A DNA stretch of 64,000 nt from RGIG3528 sp964653855 (GTDB taxonomy: Bacteria > Bacillota > Clostridia > Lachnospirales > Lachnospiraceae). The stretch covers positions 1 through 64,000 of the forward strand of contig CAZZFV010000002.1 in assembly GCA_964653855.1 (NCBI GenBank). Reading direction: 5' to 3'. Every line of letters begins with the position of its first letter. The first letter of the stretch is position 1. The notes below the pieces were generated by a model. The model had not been told where the DNA came from, did no database searches, and worked only from the letters and a program-made list of their open reading frames with translations. A program made the translations under genes and the position numbers. Shown here in pieces: positions 43,526-53,595 of this stretch.

Positions 43526-45008
43526 AACAATAAAGAAAATTACGGCAGGGGGGGTTACAGCTTTAACGATTTTTTCGTCTGCGGCTTGCGGCGGTACGGA
43601 AAGCAAAAACACCGACGAAAGCGCCATAAATCCGACGGGAGAACAGATAACTCTTCGTATACTCGAAAACGATACGGCAAAAAAACAGGGTTATTTTGAG
43701 GAACTCCTAAACGCTTTTAACGAAAAATATGCCGAATACAACATCGTTGCCGTGGATGCGGATATGGACGAATACACGGATCTTGCGCAAAACGGCCCTT
43801 ACGGCTACGGACCCGATGTTCTTTATCAGGCAAACGACATCCTCATGAAATATGCTCAGGATAAGCATATTTTGGCGCTTGATACATCGGAGTTTGATGC
43901 ATCCGCATATACACCCGATGCCGCCTGGGACGCATTTAAAATAAACATCGACGGCACCGTATACACATGCGGAATTCCCGTAAATATCCAGGAACCGATG
44001 CTTTTTTACAGAAAAGACATGTTGCCCGAAAATTGGGAAACAAAGTGGGACAGGGACAACAACGACACGCCCGATTTCCTTGAAAACTGGTGCGATCTGT
44101 ATGCGTATTCAAAATATTTGAGAGATAATGATTTGAGCAAGAACAAGGATTCGCAGTACGGACTCATGATAAGCTATAACGACCTCTACATGAACGGCGA
44201 GTTTATCTTTTCGTACGGCGGATATGTTTTTAAGAAAAATGCGGACGGTACGGTTGACACAACCGATATCGGACTTCATGCGGGAAATGCGGCTCTCGGA
44301 ATAAGTGCGATGAAGCAGTTTGCCTATCTTATGAACGAGGGAACGATTGACGACACAATTACTTCCAACAGATACGAGAAGCTTGCAAACGGAACTTACG
44401 CTTTTGCGATTTCGACGCCCGATACATATGTGCTTTTTGTTGAGAAACTTGCGCTTACGTACGAAGCGGAAGGACTTGACTCTGCGGCAGCGACCGCGAA
44501 AGCAAAAGAAAACCTCATTATGACCGAAATTCCCGCAAAAATGCCCGCAAACGGCGATTTGTCGCAGGATGCAGGCAAAATGTCCGATTCCGATTTTGTC
44601 GACACCGTTGTGATGGGCGGCGTAAACGGATACGGAATCAGTTCGTATACGGAGCACAGAGAGGCTGCCAAAGCATTCGTAAATTTTGCGACAAGCTATG
44701 AGATGATAAAGCTCCGCATGGATATGCTCGGAATTGCTCCCACAAGAAGCGATGTTGCAAAGGAATCAGGCGGAACGACGGAAAAAATATTTACGTCGCT
44801 CGAAAGCGGAAGAATTTATCTTATGCCGTCCGTAAAGGAATTGAATCAGGTCTGGACGCCTATGCATACGTTCCTTGCGGATATCGCAAAAGATGCGTTC
44901 AGGACACAGGGCGAAACCGAAAAGTATCCCGGAGTTACGGAAATGGAAGCGGGACTCAAAAAAGTTTCGGAACAGGTTTACGATGCGATTTATACACTTG
45001 CGAAATAA
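43518..45008 (+). CDS. Sugar-binding lipoprotein of a maltodextrin ABC importer
   Basis: A 496-residue family 1 extracellular solute-binding protein. Lipobox SAAC with lipidated Cys24; then a typical two-lobed fold with TLRILENDTAKK, GPDVLYQANDILMKYA, GIPVNIQEPMLFYRKDMLP and VVMGGVNGYGISSYTEHREAAKAFVNF. Overlaps the GH13 gene end by 8 nt and is followed 21 nt later by the permeases. Substrate inferred as maltodextrin from the neighbours. Confidence 0.93.
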   Translation: MNKTIKKITAGGVTALTIFSSAACGGTESKNTDESAINPTGEQITLRILENDTAKKQGYFEELLNAFNEKYAEYNIVAVDADMDEYTDLAQNGPYGYGPDVLYQANDILMKYAQDKHILALDTSEFDASAYTPDAAWDAFKINIDGTVYTCGIPVNIQEPMLFYRKDMLPENWETKWDRDNNDTPDFLENWCDLYAYSKYLRDNDLSKNKDSQYGLMISYNDLYMNGEFIFSYGGYVFKKNADGTVDTTDIGLHAGNAALGISAMKQFAYLMNEGTIDDTITSNRYEKLANGTYAFAISTPDTYVLFVEKLALTYEAEGLDSAAATAKAKENLIMTEIPAKMPANGDLSQDAGKMSDSDFVDTVVMGGVNGYGISSYTEHREAAKAFVNFATSYEMIKLRMDMLGIAPTRSDVAKESGGTTEKIFTSLESGRIYLMPSVKELNQVWTPMHTFLADIAKDAFRTQGETEKYPGVTEMEAGLKKVSEQVYDAIYTLAK

Positions 45009-45029
45009 CGGAATTTCTAAGGGTCAGAG

Positions 45030-46346
45030 ATGAATAAAGTAAAACAAACATTAACAAAATATTTTAAGGCGGGGCTGCGCGTAAAGCTCTCGATGATTTT
45101 GATGGGAAGCGGGCAAATCTTGCAAGGGCAGGTAATAAAAGGACTTTTGTATTTGTGCATTGCCGTAAGCTACATTATCTATATGGTGCTTGCGGGTGCG
45201 ACCGACATAAAAGGCTTCTTTACGCTCGGCACCGTGGCGGGTGACGCATGGCTCGGAATAAAAGGCGACGATTCGGTCATGATGCTGTTGCGCGGCGTTA
45301 TTTGCTATGTGATAACGGCATTCGTTTTGGGATTTTATGTTTCAAACGTGCGTGATGCGTATGAAAGCGAGCAAAAGTTAAGGGCGGGAAAACGTCTTCC
45401 CGATTTCTTTACGGCTGTCGGAACGTTCTTCGACAAAAAGTTTTATATCGCAGCGCTTTTTATACCGGTTGCGGGTGTCGTTGTATTCAACATCATGCCG
45501 ATTATCTTCATGATTCTCATTGCGTTCACGAATTACGGCGGAGACATTGTTCCGCCCGCGCTTGTGGATTGGGTGGGACTCGACAATTTTAAAAAGCTGC
45601 TTGCGCTTACCGAGCTTAAGACAACGTTTTTTAAGATTCTCGGATGGAACTTTGTGTGGGCGCTTTCGGCAACGGCTCTCAATTACTTCGGAGGACTTGG
45701 GCTCGCGCTTCTTCTCAACAAAAAGTGCGTAAAAGGAAAGGCAATTTGGCGTTCGTTTCCGATCATCGCCTATGCGGTTCCCGGATTTATATCGTTTCTT
45801 GCCTTCAAGTTCATGTTTTGCTACGGCGGACCGATCAACTATTACATTACGATGAACGGCGGACACGCAATAGGATTCCTCGATATGGACGCAGGAATAA
45901 AGGCGAAACTCATCGGTTTATTTGTAAACGCGTGGATCAGCATTCCCACGTCGATGCTTCTTGCAACGGGAATTCTTTCAAACATGAACACGGAGTTATA
46001 TGATGCCGCGGCAATCGACGGGGCGGGCAAATTTAAGCAATTTACGCATATTACGCTTCCGTTTGTCATATTTTCGACGACGCCCGTGCTTATCACAAGT
46101 TTTATAGGAAATTTCAACAACTTCGGCGTTTTCTATTTCCTCAGAAACGGACTTTACACGGACGGATATTTCCTTGCGAGCGATACGGATCTCCTTATCA
46201 ACTGGCTTTATAACCTCACCTATTCAAACAACTATTACGGTCTCGGAGCCGCAATAAGCCTTATCATATTTATAATAACAAGCATAATTTCGCTTGCGGT
46301 TTATGTTAATTCGAAAGCATACAAAAAGGAGGACACTTACAGATGA
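45030..46346 (+). CDS. ABC importer permease, MalF-type
   Basis: A 438-residue permease. The N-terminal ~150 residues hold extra helices and a cytosolic loop, as in MalF, followed by the transport domain with the EAA loop ELYDAAAIDGAGKFKQFTHITLPF that contacts the ATPase. Stop and malG-type start overlap by 4 nt (ATGA). Confidence 0.95.
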   Translation: MNKVKQTLTKYFKAGLRVKLSMILMGSGQILQGQVIKGLLYLCIAVSYIIYMVLAGATDIKGFFTLGTVAGDAWLGIKGDDSVMMLLRGVICYVITAFVLGFYVSNVRDAYESEQKLRAGKRLPDFFTAVGTFFDKKFYIAALFIPVAGVVVFNIMPIIFMILIAFTNYGGDIVPPALVDWVGLDNFKKLLALTELKTTFFKILGWNFVWALSATALNYFGGLGLALLLNKKCVKGKAIWRSFPIIAYAVPGFISFLAFKFMFCYGGPINYYITMNGGHAIGFLDMDAGIKAKLIGLFVNAWISIPTSMLLATGILSNMNTELYDAAAIDGAGKFKQFTHITLPFVIFSTTPVLITSFIGNFNNFGVFYFLRNGLYTDGYFLASDTDLLINWLYNLTYSNNYYGLGAAISLIIFIITSIISLAVYVNSKAYKKEDTYR

Positions 46347-47182
46347 AAAAGCATGTGAATAAGCGTTATGTCCTCGACTCGATTGTTACGCATACAGTTC
46401 TTATCGCGATCAGCCTTGTATTCATTTTTCCCATTGTGTGGATAGTGCTTGCAAGCTTTTCGAAATCGGGATCCATTTACGACATAGACGGATTTTTTCC
46501 GAAGGAATTAAGCTTTGACAGCTATATAAGGCTTTTTACCGACACAAAAATGTATGACTATCCGAATTGGCTTAAAAACACATTTTTTGTTGCTGCGATG
46601 TCGTCTCTTATAGGAACGGTGCTTGTGATTTTGACCGCATACACGATAAGCCGCTTTGAGTTTAAAGGCCGAAAGACACTCATGAAGGGAACGCTCATAC
46701 TCAGCATGTTTCCCGGATTTATGGGAATGACGGCGGTGCATCTTATAATGATTAACTTTAATCTTATCAACAATCTTTGGAGCCTTATACTCATATCCGC
46801 GGCCGGTGCGCCGATGGGATATCTTGTGCAAAAGGGATTTTTTGATACGATTCCCGGAACGATTTATGAAGCGGCGAGAATCGACGGTGCGGGAAACTGG
46901 CGAATATTTTTTGAAATCACGATGCCGCTTTCAAAGCCTATGCTTGTGTACACGTCGCTGACGCTTTTTGCGTGGCCGTGGAGCGATTTCATTTTGCCGA
47001 AAATGTTACTCAAAAACAAAAACCTTTGGACCGTTGCGGTCGGCCTCACGGCACTTGACGAAACAGAGTTTACGAGGTTTGCGGCGGGCTCGATATTTAT
47101 AGCGGTTCCGATAGTAATACTGTATTTCTGTCTGTCGAGATTTCTTGTTATGGGAGTTTCGAGCGGGGCAGTGAAGGAATAA
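46343..47182 (+). CDS. ABC importer permease, MalG-type
   Basis: A 279-residue six-helix permease with the EAA loop YEAARIDGAGNWRIFFEITM. It pairs with the MalF-type subunit. No ATPase gene follows; a shared MsmK/MalK-like ATPase elsewhere is expected, as is usual in Firmicutes. Confidence 0.95.
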   Translation: MKKHVNKRYVLDSIVTHTVLIAISLVFIFPIVWIVLASFSKSGSIYDIDGFFPKELSFDSYIRLFTDTKMYDYPNWLKNTFFVAAMSSLIGTVLVILTAYTISRFEFKGRKTLMKGTLILSMFPGFMGMTAVHLIMINFNLINNLWSLILISAAGAPMGYLVQKGFFDTIPGTIYEAARIDGAGNWRIFFEITMPLSKPMLVYTSLTLFAWPWSDFILPKMLLKNKNLWTVAVGLTALDETEFTRFAAGSIFIAVPIVILYFCLSRFLVMGVSSGAVKE

Positions 47183-47313
47183 TCGGCCCGGCTGTGAAAG
47201 AAAAGAATAAAAAAGAATTTACAAGAAAATTTGAGTCGGTCGGACGGAAAAGGATGCGAAAAGGACGCGTGAAAAGAACGACCGAAAAAAATGCGGACGA
47301 AGAGAAAAATGAT

Positions 47314-47346
47314 AAAAGAACGGATGTGTATGCCGTTCTTTTTTTT
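47314..47346 (+). terminator. Terminator of the maltodextrin operon
   Basis: AAAAGAACGG / CCGTTCTTTT stem, 9-nt loop, extended T-run. The 131 nt between malG and this hairpin, and 47400-47545 beyond it, show no convincing gene. Confidence 0.9.
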
Positions 47347-47387
47347 ACGCCGGAAAGCGATGGCTTTTATTTTGAATAAAAACATAT

Positions 47388-47397
47388 AAAACGTTTT
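47388..47397 (+). promoter_or_regulatory. Upstream LacI-type half of a paired operator
   Basis: Palindrome AAAACGTTTT followed by CCGCT, matching the site at 47585 and 197 bp upstream of it. Confidence 0.5.
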
Positions 47398-47545
47398 CCG
47401 CTAAAATCTTAAAACACCGTGAAAATTTCTCGGATAACGCTTTCTGCCATGCAACGAGAAACATAAGTTGCGCATCTTCTATATCAATCTTATCCAAAAA
47501 ATACCTCGTTCAAAAATAAATTTTATTGATTTTGCACAAAAAGTG

Positions 47546-47574
47546 TTGACACGTAAATTAAAGTAAAGTAAACT
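47546..47574 (+). promoter_or_regulatory. Promoter of the second LacI/GH94 operon
   Basis: TTGACA, 17-nt spacer, TAAACT. Confidence 0.75.
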
Positions 47575-47584
47575 AATGATAGGT

Positions 47585-47594
47585 AAAACGTTTT
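47585..47594 (+). promoter_or_regulatory. Proximal LacI-type operator
   Basis: Perfect CG-centred palindrome AAAACGTTTT just after the -10, followed by CGCT as at the distal site. CG-centred palindromes are typical for LacI-family proteins. Confidence 0.6.
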
Positions 47595-47661
47595 CGCTTC
47601 GGTTTCGCAAGTTACGAAAAAGTTTCGAAAACATAGGCGAAGCTCGGATAGGGAGAAAAAG

Positions 47662-48648
47662 ATGATCACGATAAAGGAGCTGGCAAAGGAATGCGGAGTG
47701 TCTGTTTCCGCGGTTTCCAAGGCCATGAACAACAAAAAAGGAATAAGCCCCGAAAATGCGGAAATGGTTCGCAAAAAGGCGCGTGAACTCGGCTATTTTC
47801 CGAACGCCGCCGCACGTACGATGCGCACCAACAGATCGCATAATATAGGCATTCTTTTCAAAAACGACATGGCTCACGAATACTTCTCCCTCGTACTTGA
47901 AGCAATCAGAAACAGGGCGGCGGAATCGGGATACGACATCACGTTTCTTGAAGCGGCCGACATGAATTATCTTGAGCATGCAAAGAACAGGCAATGTGAC
48001 GGCGTAATCATTACGGCCGGTGAATTTGACATAGAGCAGGTTAGGCAGCTTATCGACAGCGATCTTCCCGTCGTGAGTATCGACCACGCATTTGACGGAA
48101 GAAGCTGCGTATACGGAAGCAATGAGGCAAGTTTAAAGGATATCGTAAATTACTTGTATGGTTTCGGCCACAAGAAAATAGCATTTCTCTACGGTGAGAT
48201 GGGTGATATCACACTCCAGCGCCTTGCCGGATTTACCAAAGGCATGAGAAATTGCGGACTCGAGACTCCCACGGAATACATCGTGCAAACGGCATTCAGA
48301 AGTCCGAAGGCATCGGGACAGGCGACGAAAAGATTGCTTTCTCTCGAAAACAGACCCACATGCATTATTTATCCGGACGACATTTCCGCACTCGGAGGAC
48401 TTACGGCTGCCGAAGAAGCGGGGCTACGCGTTCCCGAAGACCTGTCATGCTTCGGATACGACGGAATAAGACTTGCGGGCATGTTAAGGCCGAAGCTCAC
48501 AACATATCACCAGGATGCGCACGGAATAGGATATGCGGCTGCCGAACAATTGATATTTGAAATAGAAAATCCCGATAAATTCACGCCGAAGTGCATTACG
48601 ATATCGGGTGAGATACAAGAAGGAGGGACGATATGTCGTCTGAATTAA
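47662..48648 (+). CDS. LacI-family regulator of the GH94/GH42/GH31 locus
   Basis: A 328-residue repressor: helix-turn-helix TIKELAKECGVSVSAVSKAMNN, hinge AARTMRTNRSHNIGILF, and a full ligand domain with SIDHAFDGRS, FGHKKIAFLYGEMGD, PDDISALGGLTAAEEAGLRV and a late TTYHQDAHGIG. It heads the operon it presumably controls, since the next gene overlaps it by 16 nt. GGGAG precedes the ATG. Effector probably a beta-glucan oligosaccharide or breakdown product (inference). Confidence 0.95.
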   Translation: MITIKELAKECGVSVSAVSKAMNNKKGISPENAEMVRKKARELGYFPNAAARTMRTNRSHNIGILFKNDMAHEYFSLVLEAIRNRAAESGYDITFLEAADMNYLEHAKNRQCDGVIITAGEFDIEQVRQLIDSDLPVVSIDHAFDGRSCVYGSNEASLKDIVNYLYGFGHKKIAFLYGEMGDITLQRLAGFTKGMRNCGLETPTEYIVQTAFRSPKASGQATKRLLSLENRPTCIIYPDDISALGGLTAAEEAGLRVPEDLSCFGYDGIRLAGMLRPKLTTYHQDAHGIGYAAAEQLIFEIENPDKFTPKCITISGEIQEGGTICRLN

Positions 48649-51557
48649 ACCAATTTACAACAGAGAGAGCACGTTCTCAAAAAATTACCGCGGAAGAATT
48701 CATAGGAAAAAAATTTGCGGATCGCGGAATTTTGTCAAAGAGGACGGACGCCGTTTTTTACAGCGCCGACAGGACATCGGCTCTCGCCTTTACCGGACTT
48801 CTTTATTATGCACCCATATGCGCACATCTCTTAAACGATGAGCGCGTGGAAGCGTGGCTCACGAAAAATACGGACAACAAGGTTTTGTCGCTTTCCGAAG
48901 GAAAAGTAAAATGCTTTACGGAAAAGGGCGAAGAAAACGTTCCCGCCGTTACCGAAAAAGCGATTGTCGAAATATATGAAAGGCTCTTTGCAAGCAAGGG
49001 CAAATTAAACAAAAACGGAGAATTGTCGATTGACTTGATGGGATATCCCGTAGGGTCGCACTATCCGGTTAACCTCCTTCTCGGTAACCGTGCGGGATAT
49101 CCCTACCCTCTTTACACAACGCCGAAGAGCGCGCTTGATGCTCTGGGACGCGGTTCTTTCCGCGGGACGGGCGGAAATCAGGTGCTTGCGACCAGATATG
49201 TGCTTGAGCTTTCCGAAAACGGCGAGCCCGCAAACAGACAGTTTTATATAGTCGAAAACGGCAAACAGATTTTCTATTCGGCTTATTTGAAGGAAAATGT
49301 CGAAAGCGCCGAATGTGTTCATTCGCAAAGCCGCACGATAATCACTTACAAGACAAAATGCGGACTCATGATCCGCCGTACAATATTTATTTTGCCGCAG
49401 GAGGAGGGACTTCCGAACGCAATCGAAACTCAGCGTGTCGAGATCACAAACCTTACCGACAAAAAGCGTGATTTGAAGATTGTTATGACGGGAATGTTCG
49501 GAATCACCGATCCTTCGACGATCGCAAACGACATCGTATACGCAAATATAGTTGCGGAAAGCGAAATGTTTTATAAAGACGGGCGCCCTGCTGTGATGAC
49601 ACTTCACCATCGTCCCAAGCAATGCGCATGCGAAAAGCGTTTCGCGTTCCTTATGGAAAACGGCGAATTCCTTGATTCTTTCTGCGCAAGCTACCCCGAT
49701 TTTGTGGGAAACGGAGATTTGATTCATCCGGAGCTTGTAAAACAGCTTCCGAATACTTTTAACAGAAAAATGGCACCGTTCTTTGCAATGGGTAAGAAAG
49801 TTACGGTTGAGGCTCAAAAAACCGCAAACATTTACGAATTTGTCGGCATGATGGACGATCATGATAAGGAAGATATTACGGGGGACTTTGAGCATGCTCT
49901 TGGGCTTTTGATCGACCGGTATTCCGACGAAAAGCATTGGAACGAAACATACGAATCGGTTGTTGATTTCTGGAACAGGTATCCCGGGTACTTAACACCC
50001 CGCACGGGCGATGAAATGTTTGACGCATATACGGGTCACAACCTTCCTTTCCAGACGCTTTATCAGACATATGTTTCGAGAGCTTTCGCATGGACTCAGA
50101 AATCATATCGCGAAACAGGTTTTCGTGAAATCCAGGATATATACGCTTCAATGTACTATTTGAGCGCAATCGGCGAAAACAAGCTTGTAAAAGAACTTCT
50201 TTCGAACTGGGTTATGAATGTGTTCCGTATGGGATACGCATATCACAACTTCACGTTCAGGGGAAAGGAGCCCGGCGACTGCTCCGACGATCAATTGTGG
50301 CTTGTTCAGGCGGTTGACCGTTATATCCGTCTTACGGGCGACTATGAATTCCTAAACGACGAATTCAAGATCGCGGGAGAAGATAAAACCCGTCCTCTTT
50401 GGGACACGCTCATGGCAATACTCACATACAGCGGCAGAATTTCGATAGGCAAAAACTTTATGCCGCTCCTTGACAAGGCAGACTGGAACGACACGCTGCG
50501 TCTCGACAAAAACGTATTGCAAGGCCCCGAAAAGGAAGCACTTTACAAAAAGCAATTAAAGGACAAGAACGAAGAATACGGTGTTCCTTGGGAAAATGAT
50601 CTCACGGAAAGCGTTATGAATGCGTGTCTCTTGATAATTGCGGCGGACGCGATTCGCAATATGGCGATTCACGTAGGGAAAACCGAAGACGCGCGTGAAG
50701 CCGAATTTATAGCAAACAGAGTTCGTGAAAGCATGCAAAAGAACGCATGGAAGGGTGACTTCTTTGCGAGATGCCTGATAAACGACGACAGAAAATATAA
50801 GTACTTAGGCGCCGGCAAAGACGGACTGTCGATGGTACCGGAAATCGACGGAACATATTTCCTTAATTCATACAGCTGGGCAATACTTGCGGATGCGGCA
50901 ACGGAAGAACAGATTGCGACAATGCTCGGAATAGTTGAAAGGTATCTCAAAACCAATGCCGGACTTAAGCTTTGCACACTCGTTGATTTTGACAAGCTTG
51001 ACATTTTCTGCGGCACACAGCTTTATTTCCCCGGAGACAGAGAAAACGGCGGTGTGTTCAAGCATGCGGCAATGATGGCTGCAACGGCATCATTAAAAGC
51101 CGCAAAGTGGGTTAAGGACGTGCATCTCGCCGAAAAGCTCCGTGATCTTGCTTTCTTTATGATAGGAAAGACACTTCCCTACGTAACTCAGGGCGATCCG
51201 TTTGTGCTCAAAGGAAATCCGAGATTTTGCACTCAATACAACAACTCGGAGACAGGCGAAAACATCGGTCCCATGCTTTCGGGAACGGCATCGTGGCTTA
51301 CTCTTGCACTTTTTGAATTTTCGGGTGTGGACGTTCACGATAAGCGCGTTACGATAAGCCCCGTATTAAAGCGTGATACGGAAGATTATGAATATACGCT
51401 TAATTTCGAACACGGCTCGATTGATGTGAAAGTTACGGGTAAGCGTGCGTTCAGAGTGAACGATGACAGCGTATTTAATTATGACGGCGTTAAGTGTACG
51501 GATACGGTGGATGTGCCGACGGACGGAAAAACACATACACTTACGATAACACTTTAA
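48633..51557 (+). CDS. GH94 glycoside phosphorylase (cellodextrin phosphorylase-like)
   Basis: A 974-residue inverting phosphorylase with no signal peptide, cleaving a beta-glucoside with phosphate to give a sugar 1-phosphate. An N-terminal beta-sandwich (~30-330), a helical linker and an (alpha/alpha)6 barrel are suggested by the sequence; GDCSDDQLWLVQA carries the catalytic Asp region and NGGVFKHAA and TGENIGPMLSGTASW are conserved late motifs. Length fits cellodextrin phosphorylases (~980) better than cellobiose or chitobiose types (~800), but donor and linkage are not proven. It overlaps the regulator gene by 16 nt. Confidence 0.9.
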   Translation: MSSELNQFTTERARSQKITAEEFIGKKFADRGILSKRTDAVFYSADRTSALAFTGLLYYAPICAHLLNDERVEAWLTKNTDNKVLSLSEGKVKCFTEKGEENVPAVTEKAIVEIYERLFASKGKLNKNGELSIDLMGYPVGSHYPVNLLLGNRAGYPYPLYTTPKSALDALGRGSFRGTGGNQVLATRYVLELSENGEPANRQFYIVENGKQIFYSAYLKENVESAECVHSQSRTIITYKTKCGLMIRRTIFILPQEEGLPNAIETQRVEITNLTDKKRDLKIVMTGMFGITDPSTIANDIVYANIVAESEMFYKDGRPAVMTLHHRPKQCACEKRFAFLMENGEFLDSFCASYPDFVGNGDLIHPELVKQLPNTFNRKMAPFFAMGKKVTVEAQKTANIYEFVGMMDDHDKEDITGDFEHALGLLIDRYSDEKHWNETYESVVDFWNRYPGYLTPRTGDEMFDAYTGHNLPFQTLYQTYVSRAFAWTQKSYRETGFREIQDIYASMYYLSAIGENKLVKELLSNWVMNVFRMGYAYHNFTFRGKEPGDCSDDQLWLVQAVDRYIRLTGDYEFLNDEFKIAGEDKTRPLWDTLMAILTYSGRISIGKNFMPLLDKADWNDTLRLDKNVLQGPEKEALYKKQLKDKNEEYGVPWENDLTESVMNACLLIIAADAIRNMAIHVGKTEDAREAEFIANRVRESMQKNAWKGDFFARCLINDDRKYKYLGAGKDGLSMVPEIDGTYFLNSYSWAILADAATEEQIATMLGIVERYLKTNAGLKLCTLVDFDKLDIFCGTQLYFPGDRENGGVFKHAAMMAATASLKAAKWVKDVHLAEKLRDLAFFMIGKTLPYVTQGDPFVLKGNPRFCTQYNNSETGENIGPMLSGTASWLTLALFEFSGVDVHDKRVTISPVLKRDTEDYEYTLNFEHGSIDVKVTGKRAFRVNDDSVFNYDGVKCTDTVDVPTDGKTHTLTITL

Positions 51558-51622
51558 ATTACAGGCTTTATTAAAGCAAATACGATAAAACAGATTAAAG
51601 CATATACCGAAAAGGTTTAAAC

Positions 51623-53584
51623 ATGATAACCGTAGGAGTTGACTATTATCCCGAGCATTGGGACGAAAACATTTGGGAAGACGATGTGAGACGCATGCGC
51701 GAATGCGGATTCGATACCGTACGAATCGGCGAATTTGCATGGAGCCGCATGGAACCCCGTGACAACGAGTTTGATTTTGATTGGCTCGACAAAATAATAA
51801 ATCTCATAAACGCATACGGGATGAAGGTAATCCTTGGGACTCCCACAAATTGCGCTCCCGTGTGGCTTTACAGAAAATTTCCGGATACGGTGAGCACGGA
51901 TCTTGCGGGAAATGCGAAACCCATCGGAATTCGCGGTCACAGGTGCATAGAAAGCGAAAACTTCAGATTTTACGCTGCCCGCATCATAAATCAAATGGCA
52001 ACAAGATATGCGGGAAAGCCGGGAATTTACGCGTGGCAAATCGACAACGAGCTTGAAAGCAATCATTGCACATGTGCCGCATGCACAAAGAAATTCAGAA
52101 AATACTTAAAAGACAAATACGGTACGGTTAAGAATCTCAACAAAACATGGGGACTTGACGTGTGGAGCGGTGAGTTTACCGACTTTTCGGAAATCGAACT
52201 CACGCGCGAAAAAGAGTGCTTTCAGGGGTGGTACAATCCCGCATACATGCTTGACCGCGAAAAATTCGCCGCAAAGTCGCTCGCGGATTACATAAGTTTT
52301 CAATCCGACATAATCCGGGAAAAAGACAAAAATGCGATTATTACGACAAATTCGTGCTTTTGTTATCACAGACCCGATTATCACCTTGAGTTTAAAGAGC
52401 TTAGCTATGCGGGATACGATAACTACCCGCCCGTAAATTTTCCGGACGATTCGGAAACGGTTTACTCAAACGCCTATGCGCTTGATTTTGTGAGAGGATT
52501 TAAAAGAAAAGACTTTTGGATCATGGAACAGCTCGGCGGACCGATGGGAGGCTGGGGACCGACTTCGCCGGAACCCGACCCCGGAATGTATAAGTCTTAT
52601 GCGCTCCAGGCGGTTATGCACGGCGCAAGCCTTGTGAGCTTTTTCAGATGGCGGACGGCGGTGACGGGTGCGGAAATGTTTTGTTACGGACTCCTAAATC
52701 ACGATAATCTTGATAATGACAGACTGACGGAGGTTAAGGATTTTATAGATACGGTGCATAAAATCCCCGAAATCACCGACACAAAAATCGTTTCGGACGT
52801 CGCAATTTTAACATCTGCGGAACAATACAATTCTTTCAACAATCAATTTCATTCGGACGGATTTGATTATGAAGGGGAGCTCAAAAAAATTCATTCGGCG
52901 CTTACGGCGCTCTCGCAAAACGTAGACGTGATTCATGAAGAAGCGGATATTTCGGGTTATAAATTCGTGATTGCGCCGGCGCATGTGATTACAAACTGCG
53001 TGACGGTCAAAAACTTAACCGAATTTGCGAAGTATGGCGGTACAGTCCTTTTGACATTCCGTTCGGGCGTAAAAAACGAAAACGGAAATTGCATATTCGG
53101 AGAAACACTTCCGACGGCGTTTTCCGAGATTTCCGGAATAAGCATCAAAAGATTCGATTCGTGCGGAAAGCGTCAAATTAAAATTAAAACACTTGACAAT
53201 ACCGAGTATAAGGCATCCGTTTGGTGTGATGTGACGGAGCCCGTTACCGCGGAAGTTATCGCAACCTACACGGACGGAAGATATAAAAATTTACCTGCCG
53301 CAACAAGGAATAATTATGGCAGCGGAAAAGTATACTATATCGGAACTTCTCCCGAAAAACAGGCTTACAAAAAGCTTTTCGGTGAAATCCTCGGTGATCT
53401 TAAAATAAAATACGAAATCCTGCCTGATAACGTGGAACGTACGGTGAGGACGGGAAAAGATTTTAAAATCATATCTTATTTCAACAATACGAAAGAAGAA
53501 AAGGAAGTCACAATAAACGGGCGGATAACACGAATGAGTCCGCTCGAAACAAAGATTTTTAAAGAAACCGATACGAAAGGATAA
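51623..53584 (+). CDS. GH42 beta-galactosidase
   Basis: A 653-residue intracellular glycosidase. GVDYYPEHWDENIWEDDVRR is the family N-terminus; WQIDNELESNH holds the acid/base Glu and IMEQLGGPMGGWGP the nucleophile Glu. The Zn site HCTCAACTKKF is intact. Trimer and C-terminal beta domains follow in normal order. It would remove terminal beta-galactose from imported oligosaccharides. Some GH42 enzymes act on alpha-L-arabinosides, so specificity is open. It lies between GH94 and GH31 in one transcript. Confidence 0.94.
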   Translation: MITVGVDYYPEHWDENIWEDDVRRMRECGFDTVRIGEFAWSRMEPRDNEFDFDWLDKIINLINAYGMKVILGTPTNCAPVWLYRKFPDTVSTDLAGNAKPIGIRGHRCIESENFRFYAARIINQMATRYAGKPGIYAWQIDNELESNHCTCAACTKKFRKYLKDKYGTVKNLNKTWGLDVWSGEFTDFSEIELTREKECFQGWYNPAYMLDREKFAAKSLADYISFQSDIIREKDKNAIITTNSCFCYHRPDYHLEFKELSYAGYDNYPPVNFPDDSETVYSNAYALDFVRGFKRKDFWIMEQLGGPMGGWGPTSPEPDPGMYKSYALQAVMHGASLVSFFRWRTAVTGAEMFCYGLLNHDNLDNDRLTEVKDFIDTVHKIPEITDTKIVSDVAILTSAEQYNSFNNQFHSDGFDYEGELKKIHSALTALSQNVDVIHEEADISGYKFVIAPAHVITNCVTVKNLTEFAKYGGTVLLTFRSGVKNENGNCIFGETLPTAFSEISGISIKRFDSCGKRQIKIKTLDNTEYKASVWCDVTEPVTAEVIATYTDGRYKNLPAATRNNYGSGKVYYIGTSPEKQAYKKLFGEILGDLKIKYEILPDNVERTVRTGKDFKIISYFNNTKEEKEVTINGRITRMSPLETKIFKETDTKG

Positions 53585-53595
53585 ATAAAACTTCA

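Noticed and set aside
47194..47379. A 61-residue, Lys/Glu-rich frame with GTG start after the malG-type gene
   Set aside because: It has no ribosome binding site, runs through the operon terminator hairpin, and its composition is that of A-rich non-coding DNA.
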